Part shown: piece after piece, positions 1-8,397 of the stretch
Numbering within the stretch: position 1 is the stretch's first letter
Layout: each line of letters starts with the position of its first letter
DNA from: Rhodovastum atsumiense
GTDB taxonomy: Bacteria > Pseudomonadota > Alphaproteobacteria > Acetobacterales > Acetobacteraceae
Length of the DNA stretch: 64,000 nucleotides
Reading direction: 5' to 3'
Assembly (NCBI RefSeq): GCF_937425535.1
Contig: NZ_OW485601.1
Location: 1 to 64,000, forward strand
Position numbers and translations under genes: made by a program
Notes under the pieces: model-generated
Seen by the model: only the letters and a program-made list of their open reading frames with translations
The model's database searches: none
What the model was told of the DNA's origin: nothing

Positions 1-548
1 TGGCCCGCGCCGGGGTACCGGCCGCGGCGCGCGCGGCCGCGGCCCCCTGGACCACCCTGGTGCCGCATGCACTCGGCCCGGGCGGCGCGGCCCTGTGCGG
101 CGGCGATTGCAGTGCGCTGCTGCCGGACGCGCTGGCGGCGGCCACGGCCGAACTCAGCGCCGCCTATGGCCCCGATCCGGCGTCATGGCACTGGGGAACG
201 GCGCACGAGGCCCGATTCGAGCATCCGATCCTGCGCGCCTTCGGCCGCCTGGGCGGCATGGCCGGGGCGCGCATCGCCGCGCCGGGCGACGACTCCACGC
301 TGTTCCGTGCCGGCATGGGCCCGGGCAGCTTCGATGCCGTGCATGGCGCCGGGCTGCGCGGCGTGTTCGACCTTGCCGACCCGGACCGCAGCCTGTTCAT
401 GGTGGTGCCCGGCCAGTCCGGCAACCCGGCCAGCCGGCTGGCGCGAAACTTCATCGAACGCTGGCGCGATGGCGGTATGGTGACGATCCGCGCCGAGCCC
501 GAGGTGGTGGACGTCCGCCTGCACCTGACCCCTGGAGCCCAGCCATGA
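1..548 (+). CDS. Penicillin acylase family protein, C-terminal fragment (5' end outside window)
   Basis: Only the last 181 or so codons are visible, in the frame starting at base 3; the gene runs off the left edge. The fragment matches the end of the beta subunit of N-terminal-nucleophile amidohydrolases (penicillin/cephalosporin/AHL acylases). It has a WHWGTAHEARFEHP segment, a GDDSTLFR segment, a 'GVFDLADPDRS' strand and the characteristic VPGQSGNPAS motif, followed by a terminal 'F.ERW..GG' helix. These enzymes cleave amide bonds of acylated amines and are usually exported and self-processed; the signal peptide and catalytic Ser would lie upstream and cannot be checked. Its TGA overlaps the ATG of the RDD gene (ATGA at 545-548), so the two are translationally coupled. 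The substrate cannot be judged from this piece. Confidence 0.85.
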   Translation, partial: ARAGVPAAARAAAAPWTTLVPHALGPGGAALCGGDCSALLPDALAAATAELSAAYGPDPASWHWGTAHEARFEHPILRAFGRLGGMAGARIAAPGDDSTLFRAGMGPGSFDAVHGAGLRGVFDLADPDRSLFMVVPGQSGNPASRLARNFIERWRDGGMVTIRAEPEVVDVRLHLTPGAQP

Positions 549-1036
549 GCGATCGCTTCCGGCCCGCGCCACCGTCCCGGGCCGCCGTCCTGCAGGAAGA
601 CTGGCTGACCCGGGGCGTGCTGGTGCGGCGCCTGATGGCCTTCGGAATCGATGTGGTCATCCTGGCGGTGCTGATGACGGCGTTGTGGGCGCTGCTGTTT
701 GTGTTCGGCCTGGTCACGCTGGGCCTGGGCATGCCGCTGCTGTCGCTGCTGCCGGTGGCACCACCACTGTACCACTTTCTTTTCCTGGCCGGCCCCTGGG
801 CCGCCACGCCCGGCCAGATGATGATGGACCTGGTAGTGCGGCGGGACGCCGACCTGCGCCGCCCCGATACGCTGGAGGCGCTGATCAGCGTCGGCGGGTT
901 CTATCTGACCCTGGCGCTGGGCGCGTTCTGGCTGGCGGTGGCACTGCTGACGACGCGCAATCGCACCCTTCACGACCTGGTATCCGGGCTGGTGGTGGTG
1001 CGGCGCGACATGCTCTCGCCATTGACGACGCGATAA
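545..1036 (+). CDS. RDD family membrane protein
   Basis: A 163-residue protein that starts inside the stop codon of the acylase gene. After about 25 polar residues comes the RDD signature region ('VRRLMAFGIDVVILAVL', with Arg and Asp at the start of the first membrane helix). A second hydrophobic stretch follows around residues 50-80, then the family's 'ATPGQMMMDLVV' loop, and a third helix near 120-140 ending in 'RNRTLHDLVSGLVVVRR'. The G-Q/K-x-x and TLHDL motifs are typical of RDD proteins, which are small inner-membrane proteins of mostly unknown role, some linked to ion antiport. The coupling to the acylase gene does not indicate a function. Confidence 0.85.
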   Translation: MSDRFRPAPPSRAAVLQEDWLTRGVLVRRLMAFGIDVVILAVLMTALWALLFVFGLVTLGLGMPLLSLLPVAPPLYHFLFLAGPWAATPGQMMMDLVVRRDADLRRPDTLEALISVGGFYLTLALGAFWLAVALLTTRNRTLHDLVSGLVVVRRDMLSPLTTR

Positions 1037-1074
1037 CCGGGCTGGAACATGCCCGTGGGAGGTCCCCCCACCGT

Positions 1075-1851
1075 ATGAGCTACAAGCCCCCGCGGCGCCC
1101 CCAGTTCTTCTACACAACCGCGCCGCTGCCCTGTCCCTATGTCGCCGGCCGCATCGAGCGGAAGGTGGTCACGGAAATCGCCGGCCCGGAAGCCGACATG
1201 CTGCACGACCGCCTGTCGCGGGCCGGCTTCCGCCGCAGCCACAACATCGCCTATGCGCCGGTCTGTCCGGGCTGCAACGCCTGCATCCCCATCCGCGTGC
1301 CGGTGCGCGACTTCCAGCCCGACCGCACGCTGCGCCGCATCGCGCGCGCCAACGAGCAACTGGAAGGCTACGAGGTGCCGGCGCGCGCCAATGCCGAGCA
1401 GTTCCAGTTGTTCCAGCGCTATCAGCAGGCACGCCACCGCGACGGCGACATGGCGAGTATGAGCTTCTACGACTATCGCGCCATGGTGGAAGACACCCCG
1501 ATCGACACCTTCATCGCGGAGTTCCGCGACGAGAGCGACCGGCTGGTGGGGGCCTGCCTGACCGATCGCCTCGGCGACGGGTTGTCGGCGGTCTATTCCT
1601 TCTATGCGCCGGGCCTGGAGAAACGCTCGATCGGCACCTACACGATCCTGTGGCTGATCGAGCGGGCGCGCCTGTCGGGCCTGCCCTATGTCTACCTGGG
1701 CTACTGGGTGCCGGAGAGCCGCAAGATGGCCTACAAGGCCCGCTTCAAGCCCAGCGAGATCCTCGCCGGCGGCGTGTGGCGGGTGCTGACCGAGGCCGAC
1801 CTGACCACGCCGGCGGGTGCCAGGGCCCTGGTTCCGGAAACCGCCGGCTGA
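1075..1851 (+). CDS. bpt: Aspartate/glutamate leucyltransferase (bacterial N-end-rule transferase)
   Basis: A 258-residue member of the ATE/Bpt aminoacyl-tRNA-protein transferase family. It transfers Leu from leucyl-tRNA to proteins with N-terminal Asp or Glu, marking them for ClpS/ClpAP. Family marks in order are an N-terminal 'FYTTAPLPCPY' segment, 'LSRAGFRRSHNIAYAPVC', the Cys-rich 'CPGCNACIPIRVPV' motif, and a C-terminal acetyltransferase-like fold ending in 'YVYLGYWVPESRKMAYKA'. The length is normal for alphaproteobacterial Bpt. The ATG at 1075 was chosen because the conserved region begins immediately after it; upstream codons in this frame overlap the RDD gene and look random. It lies 38 bp after the RDD gene, so co-transcription is possible. 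Confidence 0.93.
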   Translation: MSYKPPRRPQFFYTTAPLPCPYVAGRIERKVVTEIAGPEADMLHDRLSRAGFRRSHNIAYAPVCPGCNACIPIRVPVRDFQPDRTLRRIARANEQLEGYEVPARANAEQFQLFQRYQQARHRDGDMASMSFYDYRAMVEDTPIDTFIAEFRDESDRLVGACLTDRLGDGLSAVYSFYAPGLEKRSIGTYTILWLIERARLSGLPYVYLGYWVPESRKMAYKARFKPSEILAGGVWRVLTEADLTTPAGARALVPETAG

Positions 1852-2178
1852 CCCGAGGCGAGAGCGGAACAAGGCACCCCCGGCGGCAAGCCGCGAAGGG
1901 CACGCCGCAGGAAAGCCGGCGGTGGAGAAGGTATCGGCGTCACGATTTCGTTACGAATTGATATCAACCGTGGCCGGAACTCCATGTTTTGCTCTCGGCT
2001 GCTGTCGTGGATGGCGGTGACGGTGCCAGCGATGCGGGAATGGCAACAAAATGCGCACCAGGAATATTTGCGGAAAAAATTGTACTGATTACACTTTTCG
2101 GTGGTGTTCCACGAAAAGCTGGATCGTCCCGCGATAGGGTGCTAAATCATAACAAATACATTGCGTCAGGCTTCCGCC
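1852..2178. other. Intergenic region between bpt and the J-domain gene
   Basis: About 330 bp without a convincing gene. The second half is much more AT-rich than its surroundings, as expected of a promoter region for the J-domain gene. A perfect 10-bp palindrome, TTGATATCAA, lies at 1958-1967; it could be an operator, but palindromes this short also arise by chance. No clear Rho-independent terminator follows bpt. Confidence 0.5.
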
Positions 2179-2940
2179 GTGAACCATTACGATGTACTCG
2201 GCATTGCCGTGGATGCCGATGCAGCAGCGATCAAGCAGGCCTATCGCCGCTTGGCGATGCGCCTGCACCCCGACCGCAATCCCGGCAACAGGCATGCCGA
2301 AGCGGCCTTCAAGGCCATCAACGAAGCCCATGCCGTTCTCGGCAATCCGGAGCGGCGTGCCGCCTATGACCGCACCCTGAGGACCGGCTCCGCCCATGCC
2401 GGAGTCCGCCACGAGGCCGGCGCCGCCGGCCCGGAGAGAGCCCGCCGCGAGACCGGTGCGGCGGCGCAAGCCAGCCCTCGCCGCCAGGCCGGTGCGACCA
2501 GCCAGGCCCAGTCCCGCCGCGAGGCCGATGTCGAGGCATTGCGGCAGGCCACCCGGGCGGCCCGGGCCCGGATGTTCGCCCAGATCAAGGCCGACCAGGC
2601 CCGCCGGCAGGCCGAGGCCGCGGCCCGTGCGCGGCTGGACGAGGAATGCCGCGCCGCCCAGGCCCGCGCCTATGCCCAGGCCGCCACCACGTCCAGGGCG
2701 GGCCGGCACACCACGCGGGGACGGGTGACGGCGATGGCAAAGAAACTTTCCGATGCCGTCATCGTCGGCCTGGTCGTGTTCCTGGCCATGGACCTGCTGC
2801 TGACGATCGCGGTCGGCACGGCCACCGGCGGCGTGGATGCCGCGCTGGTGGGGGGCTGCGTCTTCCTGGGCGGCCTGGGCATCTTCGTCGTGCTGCAGCG
2901 CCTGTTCTCCCGCCTGGGCTGGGCAGCCGGCACGAAATAG
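2179..2940 (+). CDS. DnaJ (J-domain) protein with C-terminal membrane segments
   Basis: The N-terminal 65 or so residues form a complete J domain: 'HYDVLGI', the basic helix 'IKQAYRRLAMRLHPDRNP' containing the HPD motif, and 'AFKAINEAHAVLGNPERRAAYD'. J domains stimulate the ATPase of a DnaK-type Hsp70. No Gly/Phe-rich or zinc-finger region follows. Instead there is an Ala/Arg/Gln-rich, probably helical middle (about residues 70-180) and two hydrophobic stretches near the C terminus ('VIVGLVVFLAMDLLLTIAV' and 'GGCVFLGGLGIFVVL'). This suggests a membrane-tethered type III J protein. I prefer GTG at 2179 because the J domain begins at once; TTG at 2161 is an in-frame alternative adding six residues. 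The client is unknown. Confidence 0.8.
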   Translation: MNHYDVLGIAVDADAAAIKQAYRRLAMRLHPDRNPGNRHAEAAFKAINEAHAVLGNPERRAAYDRTLRTGSAHAGVRHEAGAAGPERARRETGAAAQASPRRQAGATSQAQSRREADVEALRQATRAARARMFAQIKADQARRQAEAAARARLDEECRAAQARAYAQAATTSRAGRHTTRGRVTAMAKKLSDAVIVGLVVFLAMDLLLTIAVGTATGGVDAALVGGCVFLGGLGIFVVLQRLFSRLGWAAGTK

Positions 2941-3025
2941 GCCGCGGCCGCCCTTCCATGGGCGCTCAACCGAAATGCGCCCGTGGATGGCTGCCCACGG
3001 TTCCCCGGCACGGCATGATGCCGCC

Positions 3026-4252
3026 ATGTCCGATGATGCCGCCCCCCCTGCCCCACCTTCTGCCCCACCTGCCACCGTCGCCGTGATCGGTGCCGGACCG
3101 GCGGGATTGATGGCCGCCGAAACGCTTGCCGCCGGCGGAGCCGCAGTGACTGTCTACGATCATATGCCATCTCCGGGCCGCAAGCTGCTGATGGCGGGGC
3201 GCGGCGGATTGAACCTGACCCATAGCGAACACCTTGACGCCTTCCTCGATCGTTACGGTTCCGCCCGCGCCCGGCTGCAGGACGCCATCACCGCCTTTCC
3301 GCCCGAGGCCACGATCGCCTGGTGCGAAGGGCTGGCGCAGCCGACCTTCGTCGGCTCCAGCGGACGCGTGTTCCCGCGGGCGATGAAGGCCTCGCCGCTG
3401 CTGCGGGCCTGGCTCGGGCGGCTGGCAGCGAGGGGCGTGCGCTTCGTCCTGCGCCAGCGCTGGACCGGCTGGACCGAAGACGGGGCGCTTACCTTCGCCG
3501 GCGCGGCGCCGGTGCGGGCCGATGCCGTCGTGCTGGCCCTGGGCGGCGCGTCCTGGCCCCGGCTCGGTTCGGATGGCGGCTGGACCACGCTGCTGGCCGA
3601 TTGCGCGATCACACCGCTGCGCCCGGCCAATTGCGGCTTCGTCATCGACTGGTCGGAGGTGTTCCGCAGCCGTTTCGCCGGCACACCGCTCAAGCGCATC
3701 GCGCTGTCCTTCCGCGGCCGGGTCGTCCGCGGCGAGGCGGTGGTGACCGAAACCGGCATCGAGGGCGGCGCCGTCTACGCGCTCTCGGCCGCGTTGCGCG
3801 ACGCCATCGCCGCCGAGGGGCCGGTGACGCTGCATCTCGACCTGCGCCCCGATAGCGACCGCGCGGCCCTGGACCGGCGGCTGGGCGGGCCGCGCGGCAG
3901 CGCCTCGCTGTCGGGCTTCCTGCGCAAGGCGGGCGGGCTGCCGCCGGTCGGCATCGGACTGGTGCAGGAGGCGCTGCATGGCGGCGCGGCACCCGATCTG
4001 GTGGCGCTGGTGAAGGCGTTGCCGCTGCGCCTGCAGGCGCCGACCCCGCTCGCCAGGGCGATCTCCACCGCCGGCGGGCTGTCGATGGACGAACTGGACG
4101 AAAACTGGATGCTGCGCCGCCGCCCCGGCGTGTTCGCCGCGGGCGAGATGCTGGACTGGGAAGCGCCGACCGGGGGCTACCTGTTGCAGGCCTGCCTGGC
4201 CACCGGCGGCGCCGCGGGGCGCGGGGCGCTTGCATGGCTGGCCCGCGCTTGA
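3026..4252 (+). CDS. NAD(P)/FAD-dependent oxidoreductase, PP_4765-type HI0933-like flavoprotein
   Basis: A 408-residue flavoprotein. After a Pro-rich leader it opens with a dinucleotide-binding motif ('VAVIGAGPAGLMAAETLA') and continues with 'PGRKLLMAGRGGLNLTHSE', the GGRCN-like signature of the HI0933/YhiN superfamily in the form seen in the PP_4765 subgroup. Mid-protein it has 'VVLALGGASWPRLGSDG', and it ends with 'GVFAAGEMLDWEAPTGGYLLQACLATGG', the FAD-binding C-terminal motif. Members are uncharacterised; related proteins have been linked to tRNA or metabolite reduction. The ATG at 3026 follows an A/T-poor spacer; longer in-frame starts overlap the preceding gene. It runs 19 bp past the start of the next open frame, but the likely RidA start is downstream at 4309. 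Confidence 0.85.
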   Translation: MSDDAAPPAPPSAPPATVAVIGAGPAGLMAAETLAAGGAAVTVYDHMPSPGRKLLMAGRGGLNLTHSEHLDAFLDRYGSARARLQDAITAFPPEATIAWCEGLAQPTFVGSSGRVFPRAMKASPLLRAWLGRLAARGVRFVLRQRWTGWTEDGALTFAGAAPVRADAVVLALGGASWPRLGSDGGWTTLLADCAITPLRPANCGFVIDWSEVFRSRFAGTPLKRIALSFRGRVVRGEAVVTETGIEGGAVYALSAALRDAIAAEGPVTLHLDLRPDSDRAALDRRLGGPRGSASLSGFLRKAGGLPPVGIGLVQEALHGGAAPDLVALVKALPLRLQAPTPLARAISTAGGLSMDELDENWMLRRRPGVFAAGEMLDWEAPTGGYLLQACLATGGAAGRGALAWLARA

Positions 4253-4308
4253 GCGGCGGGCAGGCGTCGCGCAGAGTGTCCCGGCATCAGATGGAGGATC
4301 GCACGGCG

Positions 4309-4776
4309 ATGGCTGGCAGGATCGAGGCGAGGCTGCAGGAACTGGGGATCACGCTGCCGACCCCGATGGCGCCCCTGGCCAATTACGTCCCCTTCGTGCA
4401 GACCGGCGACCTGGTGGTGGTCAGCGGCCAGATCCCGGCGGTCGACGGCAAGGTGGCGGTCACCGGCAAGGTCGGGGCCGGGGTTTCTGTCGAGCAGGCG
4501 CAGCAGGCCGCGCGCCTCTGCCTGATCAACGTGCTGGCGCAATTGCGGGTGGCCTGCGGCGGCGATCTCGACCGGGTGCAGCAGGTGGTCCGCCTCGGCG
4601 GCTTCATCGCCGCGCCGTCCGAGTTCACCGGCCATGCCCAGGTGATGAACGGCGCCTCCGACCTCGCCGTGGCCGTGTTCGGCGATGCCGGGCGGCATGC
4701 GCGCAGCACGGTCGGCGTGCCGTCCCTGCCCGCGGACGCGGCGGTGGAAGTCGAGGGCATGTTCCGGATTGCCTGA
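4309..4776 (+). CDS. RidA/YjgF family protein (first copy)
   Basis: A 155-residue protein of the Rid (YjgF/YER057c/UK114) superfamily, in the longer subgroup of about 150 residues. Features are 'LANYVPFVQTGDLVVVSGQIP', 'ARLCLINVLAQLRVACG', and the C-terminal 'GRHARSTVGVPSLPADAAVEVEG', whose Arg is the residue that binds the carboxylate in active deaminases. RidA proteins hydrolyse reactive enamine/imine intermediates such as 2-aminoacrylate and protect PLP enzymes. The ATG at 4309 was chosen because a GGAGG lies about 10 bp upstream; an ATG at 4291 would place that site inside the gene. A second, shorter RidA homologue occurs at 49327-49671 in a catabolic operon; this copy lies in a general housekeeping context. 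Confidence 0.88.
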   Translation: MAGRIEARLQELGITLPTPMAPLANYVPFVQTGDLVVVSGQIPAVDGKVAVTGKVGAGVSVEQAQQAARLCLINVLAQLRVACGGDLDRVQQVVRLGGFIAAPSEFTGHAQVMNGASDLAVAVFGDAGRHARSTVGVPSLPADAAVEVEGMFRIA

Positions 4777-4803
4777 TCGCAACCCGTCCCTACCTGAAAG
4801 GGC

Positions 4804-5958
4804 ATGCCGGACGGATCGACCTCGCTCTCGCTGACGTTGCACAAGGCCATCGCCGATATCGCGCCATCCGCCTGGGATGGTTGCGGCGGCGAGGGCAATC
4901 CGTTCGTCTCGCATGCCTTCCTCTCGGCGATCGAGGACAGCGGCTCGGCCGGCGCGCGCACCGGCTGGCTGCCGCAGCACGCGGTGCTGCGCGACGGCAA
5001 GGGGCACGTGGTGGCGGTCGCGCCGATGTACGCGAAGTCGCACAGCTATGGCGAATACGTCTTCGACCATGGCTGGGCGCACGCCTTCGAGCGGGCCGGC
5101 GGGCAGTATTACCCAAAGTTGCAGATCGCCAGCCCGTTCAGCCCGGTGCCCGGCCCGCGCCTGCTGACGCGCAGCGTGCCGCCGGCGGCGCTGGCGGAGG
5201 GACTGGCGCAGGCCTGCGCGGAACTCGGACTGTCCTCGGCGCATGTGACCTTCTGCACCGAAGCCGAATGGCAGGCGCTCGGCGAGGCCGGCTGGCTGCA
5301 GCGAACCGGCATGCAGTTCCACTGGCAGAATGCCGGCTACGGTGATTTCGAGGGCTTCCTCGCCGCCCTGAACGCCCGCAAGCGCAAGAGCATCCGCCGC
5401 GAACGCCGCGACGCCCAGAACTGCGGCCTGGAATTCGTCACCCTGCGCGGCGGCGACATCGGCCGGCGCGACTGGGACGCGTTCTACGGCTTCTATACCT
5501 CGACCGTGGACCGCAAATGGGGCAGCGCCTATCTCACCCGGCGCTTCTTCACCCTGCTGGGCGAGCGGCTCGGGGAAAAGGTGGTGCTGATGATGGCCCG
5601 CTCGCCACGCGGCTGGGAGGCCGGGGCGCTGAACCTGATGGGCGCCGACACGCTCTATGGCCGCAACTGGGGCTGCCGCGGCGAGTGGCCGTTCCTGCAT
5701 TTCGAACTTTGCTATTACCGCGCCATCGCGTTCGCGATCGAGCAAGGGCTGGCCCGGGTCGAGGCCGGCGCGCAGGGCGAGCACAAGATCCAGCGCGGCT
5801 ACCTGCCGCAGCCGACCTGGTCGGCGCATTGGATCGCCCATCCCGCCCTGCGCCGGGCGGTGGCCGAGTTCCTGGACCAGGAACGGGCGCAGAAGATAGC
5901 GGAAATGGCGGCCCTGGCGGAATTCTCGCCGTTCCGCCATGCGGGCGAAACGGACTGA
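4804..5958 (+). CDS. FemAB-like GNAT-fold protein (PF04339, 'peptidoglycan biosynthesis/recognition')
   Basis: A 384-residue protein of the DUF482/FemAB_like family. Recognisable marks are 'NPFVSHAFLSAIEDSGS', 'PMYAKSHSYGEYVFDHGWA', 'YYPKLQIASPFSPVPGPRLL', the 'ARKRKSIRRER' basic helix, 'FYGFYTSTVDRKWGSAYL', and the C-terminal 'YGRNWGCRGEWPFLHFELCYY' and 'GAQGEHKIQRGYLP'. The length equals that of the family. These proteins have tandem acetyltransferase-like folds related to FemAB amino-acyl transferases; a role in amino-acyl or acyl transfer at the envelope is inferred and no member's substrate is firmly known to me. It starts 27 bp after the RidA gene on the same strand, which suggests a small operon. 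Confidence 0.85.
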   Translation: MPDGSTSLSLTLHKAIADIAPSAWDGCGGEGNPFVSHAFLSAIEDSGSAGARTGWLPQHAVLRDGKGHVVAVAPMYAKSHSYGEYVFDHGWAHAFERAGGQYYPKLQIASPFSPVPGPRLLTRSVPPAALAEGLAQACAELGLSSAHVTFCTEAEWQALGEAGWLQRTGMQFHWQNAGYGDFEGFLAALNARKRKSIRRERRDAQNCGLEFVTLRGGDIGRRDWDAFYGFYTSTVDRKWGSAYLTRRFFTLLGERLGEKVVLMMARSPRGWEAGALNLMGADTLYGRNWGCRGEWPFLHFELCYYRAIAFAIEQGLARVEAGAQGEHKIQRGYLPQPTWSAHWIAHPALRRAVAEFLDQERAQKIAEMAALAEFSPFRHAGETD

Positions 5959-5975
5959 CGCCGCCCGGCGAGCAG

Positions 5976-6077
5976 ATGACCGTTGCGCTGTCGATCGGTT
6001 TCGCGCTGATGTTGGCCTCGATCCTGTTGGCAACCTGGCCGGGGCGGCGCACACGTGATCTCGTACCGGGTGAGTGA
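5976..6077 (+). CDS. Possible 33-residue membrane peptide
   Basis: A short frame between the FemAB-like gene and the DUF2075 gene. The peptide has one strongly hydrophobic segment ('VALSIGFALMLASILLATW') followed by a basic tail (GRRTRD), as expected of a single-pass inner-membrane miniprotein. It overlaps the start of the next gene by 23 bp in another frame, which is compatible with coupling. There is no strong ribosome-binding site beyond a weak GCGAGCAG. The frame could be chance in GC-rich DNA, since such DNA often gives hydrophobic Ala/Leu-rich frames. Confidence 0.3.
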   Translation: MTVALSIGFALMLASILLATWPGRRTRDLVPGE

Positions 6078-8058
6078 CTTCCTGACGGCCGATCCGGCCG
6101 CGCTCGCGCATCGCCTGGCCTGGCAGGACCAGCAGCGCTTCCGGCGCAACGAACCGCAGCAATTGCGCGCCTGGACCGCCTCGATCGCGGCGTTGCGGGC
6201 GGCGCTGGCCGACTGGCCGGACGCGGCGTCATGGCGCATGGTGCTGGAATATCCGATGCGCCGCCTGTCGCGCCGGATCGATGCGGTGCTGGCGACCCCG
6301 CGCGCCATTCTGGTGCTGGAGTTCAAGATCGGCGCGGCGCGCCACGAGGCGGCAGACCGGCGGCAGGTGGACGATTACGCGCTCGACCTGCGCGACTTCC
6401 ATGCCGCGAGCGGCGCGCATCCGGTGGTGCCGATCCTGGTTGCCACTGATGCCCCGGCCCGGCCGGTGACCTGGCCGCTGCTGATCCCGGCGGTGACGGA
6501 GGTGCTGGACGCCAATGCCGCCACGCTGGCCGGGTTGCTGCGCGATCTCTGGCGACGCCTGCCCGTCCCGGCGCGGCCACTGGACGTGACCGCCTGGGAA
6601 GACGCGCCGTATCGCCCGGTGCCCGGCATCATCGACGCCGCCTGCACGCTCTATTCGCATCACGGCGTGCAGGAGATCGCCACCGCCCAGGCCGGGGCGC
6701 GCAACCTGACCGCGACCACGCAAGCCATCCTGGCGGCGGTTCGCGGCGCCGAAGTCGAAAGCCGGCACCTCGTGCTGTTCGTGACCGGCATCCCCGGCGC
6801 GGGCAAGACACTGTGCGGCCTGAATGCCACCTTCGGCGCCGGGCGCGACCAGGGCACCATCTTCCTCACCGGCAATCCCACCCTGGTCCACGTGCTGCGC
6901 GAGGCGCTCGCCCGTGATGCCGCGGCCCCCGGAGGCACCAGCCTGCGCGCCGCCCGCCAGCGCACCAAGGCGGCGATCCAGGCCCTGCCCGGATTCCGCG
7001 ACGACGCGATCCAGCGCGGCCATGTGCCGCCCGAGCACGTCGCCGTCATCGACGAGGCGCAGCGGGCCTGGGCGCGCGCGCATGCGGTGCGAAAAAGCCG
7101 TGACCGCGAGGTGCAGTTGTCGGATTCGGAACCGGGGCACCTGCTGGACATCATGGCCCGGCACCGGGATTGGGCGGTGCTGGTCTGCCTGGTTGGCGGC
7201 GGGCAGGAGATCCATGACGGCGAAGGCGGGCTGGCGGAATGGGGCAACGCCCTGGCGACGCGCCCGTGCTGGCAGGTATTGGCAGCCGAGCCCGTCCTGC
7301 GGCAAGCCGATCCGCGCCAGCGCCTGCCCGCCCTGCCCGGGCTGCGGATCGTCCCGGACCTGCATCTCGATGTGCCGGTGCGCAACCTGCGCAATCCCTT
7401 CGCCGCGCCCTGGGTGGATGCGCTGCTGCGCAACGCCTGCGACGAAGCCGCCGCCATCGCACGCGACCACGGCCCGCTGCCCTTCGTGCTGACCCGCGAC
7501 CTCGATGGAATGCGCGCGCAACTCCGCGCCCGTTGCCGCGGCGAACGGCGGGCCGGGCTGGTCGCCAGTTCCGGGGCGAAGCGGTTGCGGGCGGACGGGC
7601 TGGGCGCGGAGTTGCCGCATATGGACGCCGCCACGGTCGCGCACTGGTTCCTGGACCGCTGGCCCGCCGATGTGCGCGCCTCCGACGCGCTGGAGGTGGT
7701 GGCAAGCGAATTCTCGGTGCAGGGTCTCGAACTGGACCATGTCGGGCTCTGTTGGGGTGGCGACCTGATCCGCGCGCGCGGGAACTGGCTGGTGCGGGAT
7801 TTCGTCGGCACGCGCTGGCAGATCCCGCGCGGAGCGGAGGCCATCGCCAACCGCATCAACACCTATCGCGTGCTGCTGACGCGGGCGCGCTACGGGACGG
7901 TGATCTGGGTGCCGCGCGGCGCGGCCGTGGACCCCACGCGTCACCCCGTGGAATTCGATGCCGTCGCCGATACCCTGCGCGCCTGTGGCGTCACCGCCTT
8001 GAGCGACGCGGACGAGGTGAAGACGGGCGCGACCGCGGAACCGTCACTCCTGCTCTGA
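6055..8058 (+). CDS. DUF2075 helicase-like ATPase with N-terminal PD-(D/E)XK-like nuclease segment
   Basis: A 667-residue protein starting at GTG. Residues 65-91 show an E...D...ExK arrangement (E65, D76, E89-F-K91 in 'RRIDAVL' and 'ILVLEFKIG') that looks like a PD-(D/E)XK nuclease core. The centre is a P-loop ATPase of the DUF2075/superfamily-1 type: Walker A GIPGAGKT at 245-252, Walker B 'VAVIDEAQRAW' with D333-E334, and a late motif VI-like 'NTYRVLLTRARYGTVIWVP'. DUF2075 proteins are poorly known and include predicted helicases found in phage-defence and mobile contexts; an isolated copy is also common. Here no restriction, methylase or abortive-infection partner is adjacent. Its 3' end overlaps the convergent small gene by 15 bp. 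Confidence 0.82.
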   Translation: MISYRVSDFLTADPAALAHRLAWQDQQRFRRNEPQQLRAWTASIAALRAALADWPDAASWRMVLEYPMRRLSRRIDAVLATPRAILVLEFKIGAARHEAADRRQVDDYALDLRDFHAASGAHPVVPILVATDAPARPVTWPLLIPAVTEVLDANAATLAGLLRDLWRRLPVPARPLDVTAWEDAPYRPVPGIIDAACTLYSHHGVQEIATAQAGARNLTATTQAILAAVRGAEVESRHLVLFVTGIPGAGKTLCGLNATFGAGRDQGTIFLTGNPTLVHVLREALARDAAAPGGTSLRAARQRTKAAIQALPGFRDDAIQRGHVPPEHVAVIDEAQRAWARAHAVRKSRDREVQLSDSEPGHLLDIMARHRDWAVLVCLVGGGQEIHDGEGGLAEWGNALATRPCWQVLAAEPVLRQADPRQRLPALPGLRIVPDLHLDVPVRNLRNPFAAPWVDALLRNACDEAAAIARDHGPLPFVLTRDLDGMRAQLRARCRGERRAGLVASSGAKRLRADGLGAELPHMDAATVAHWFLDRWPADVRASDALEVVASEFSVQGLELDHVGLCWGGDLIRARGNWLVRDFVGTRWQIPRGAEAIANRINTYRVLLTRARYGTVIWVPRGAAVDPTRHPVEFDAVADTLRACGVTALSDADEVKTGATAEPSLLL

Positions 8059-8397
8059 AGCTGGTCCGCCGCCCCCCGACTCCACGCCGAGACCCGCAGC
8101 AAGATCCTCGAAGGACAGATGCAGATCCCCGATCGTCGGCAGGCGCAAGGCCCGCAGGCGTCGCTCCACCTCGCGCATCCGCGTCGAGCGCAGGTCGTGA
8201 CGAAATCGCGTCAGCACCGCTCCTGCCGAATCGGCCTGACGAAACCGGTCAGCCTGTATCAGGACGCGATGTTGCAGCGCGCGCAACTCCTGGCGTTGCA
8301 TTGCCGGGACGGCCTCCGCGTCAAGTTGCAGCACCGGATGGAAGGCATGCTGGTCCAGCCAATGGAGCATCCAGTCGCGGGCAATGTCATGCGGCAT
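8044..8397 (-). CDS. Hypothetical protein, 117 residues
   Basis: I do not recognise a family. The protein begins MPHDIARDWMLHWLDQHAFHPVL, is charged and probably alpha-helical (many Arg, Gln, Leu, Glu), and has no membrane segment or signal. The start at 8397 is supported by a GGGAAG sequence about 9 bp upstream; an in-frame extension to 8457 looks less natural. It lies 81 bp downstream of the aldehyde dehydrogenase gene on the same strand and converges with the DUF2075 gene, overlapping its 3' end. Amino-acid usage with a clear helix pattern supports a real gene, but the function is unknown. Confidence 0.55.
   Translation of the reverse strand: MPHDIARDWMLHWLDQHAFHPVLQLDAEAVPAMQRQELRALQHRVLIQADRFRQADSAGAVLTRFRHDLRSTRMREVERRLRALRLPTIGDLHLSFEDLAAGLGVESGGGGPASEQE

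Noticed and set aside
4177-6162. 661-codon minus-strand frame opposite the RidA and FemAB-like genes
   Set aside because: Fully antisense to three genes with clear domains; sequence is low-complexity and domain-free.
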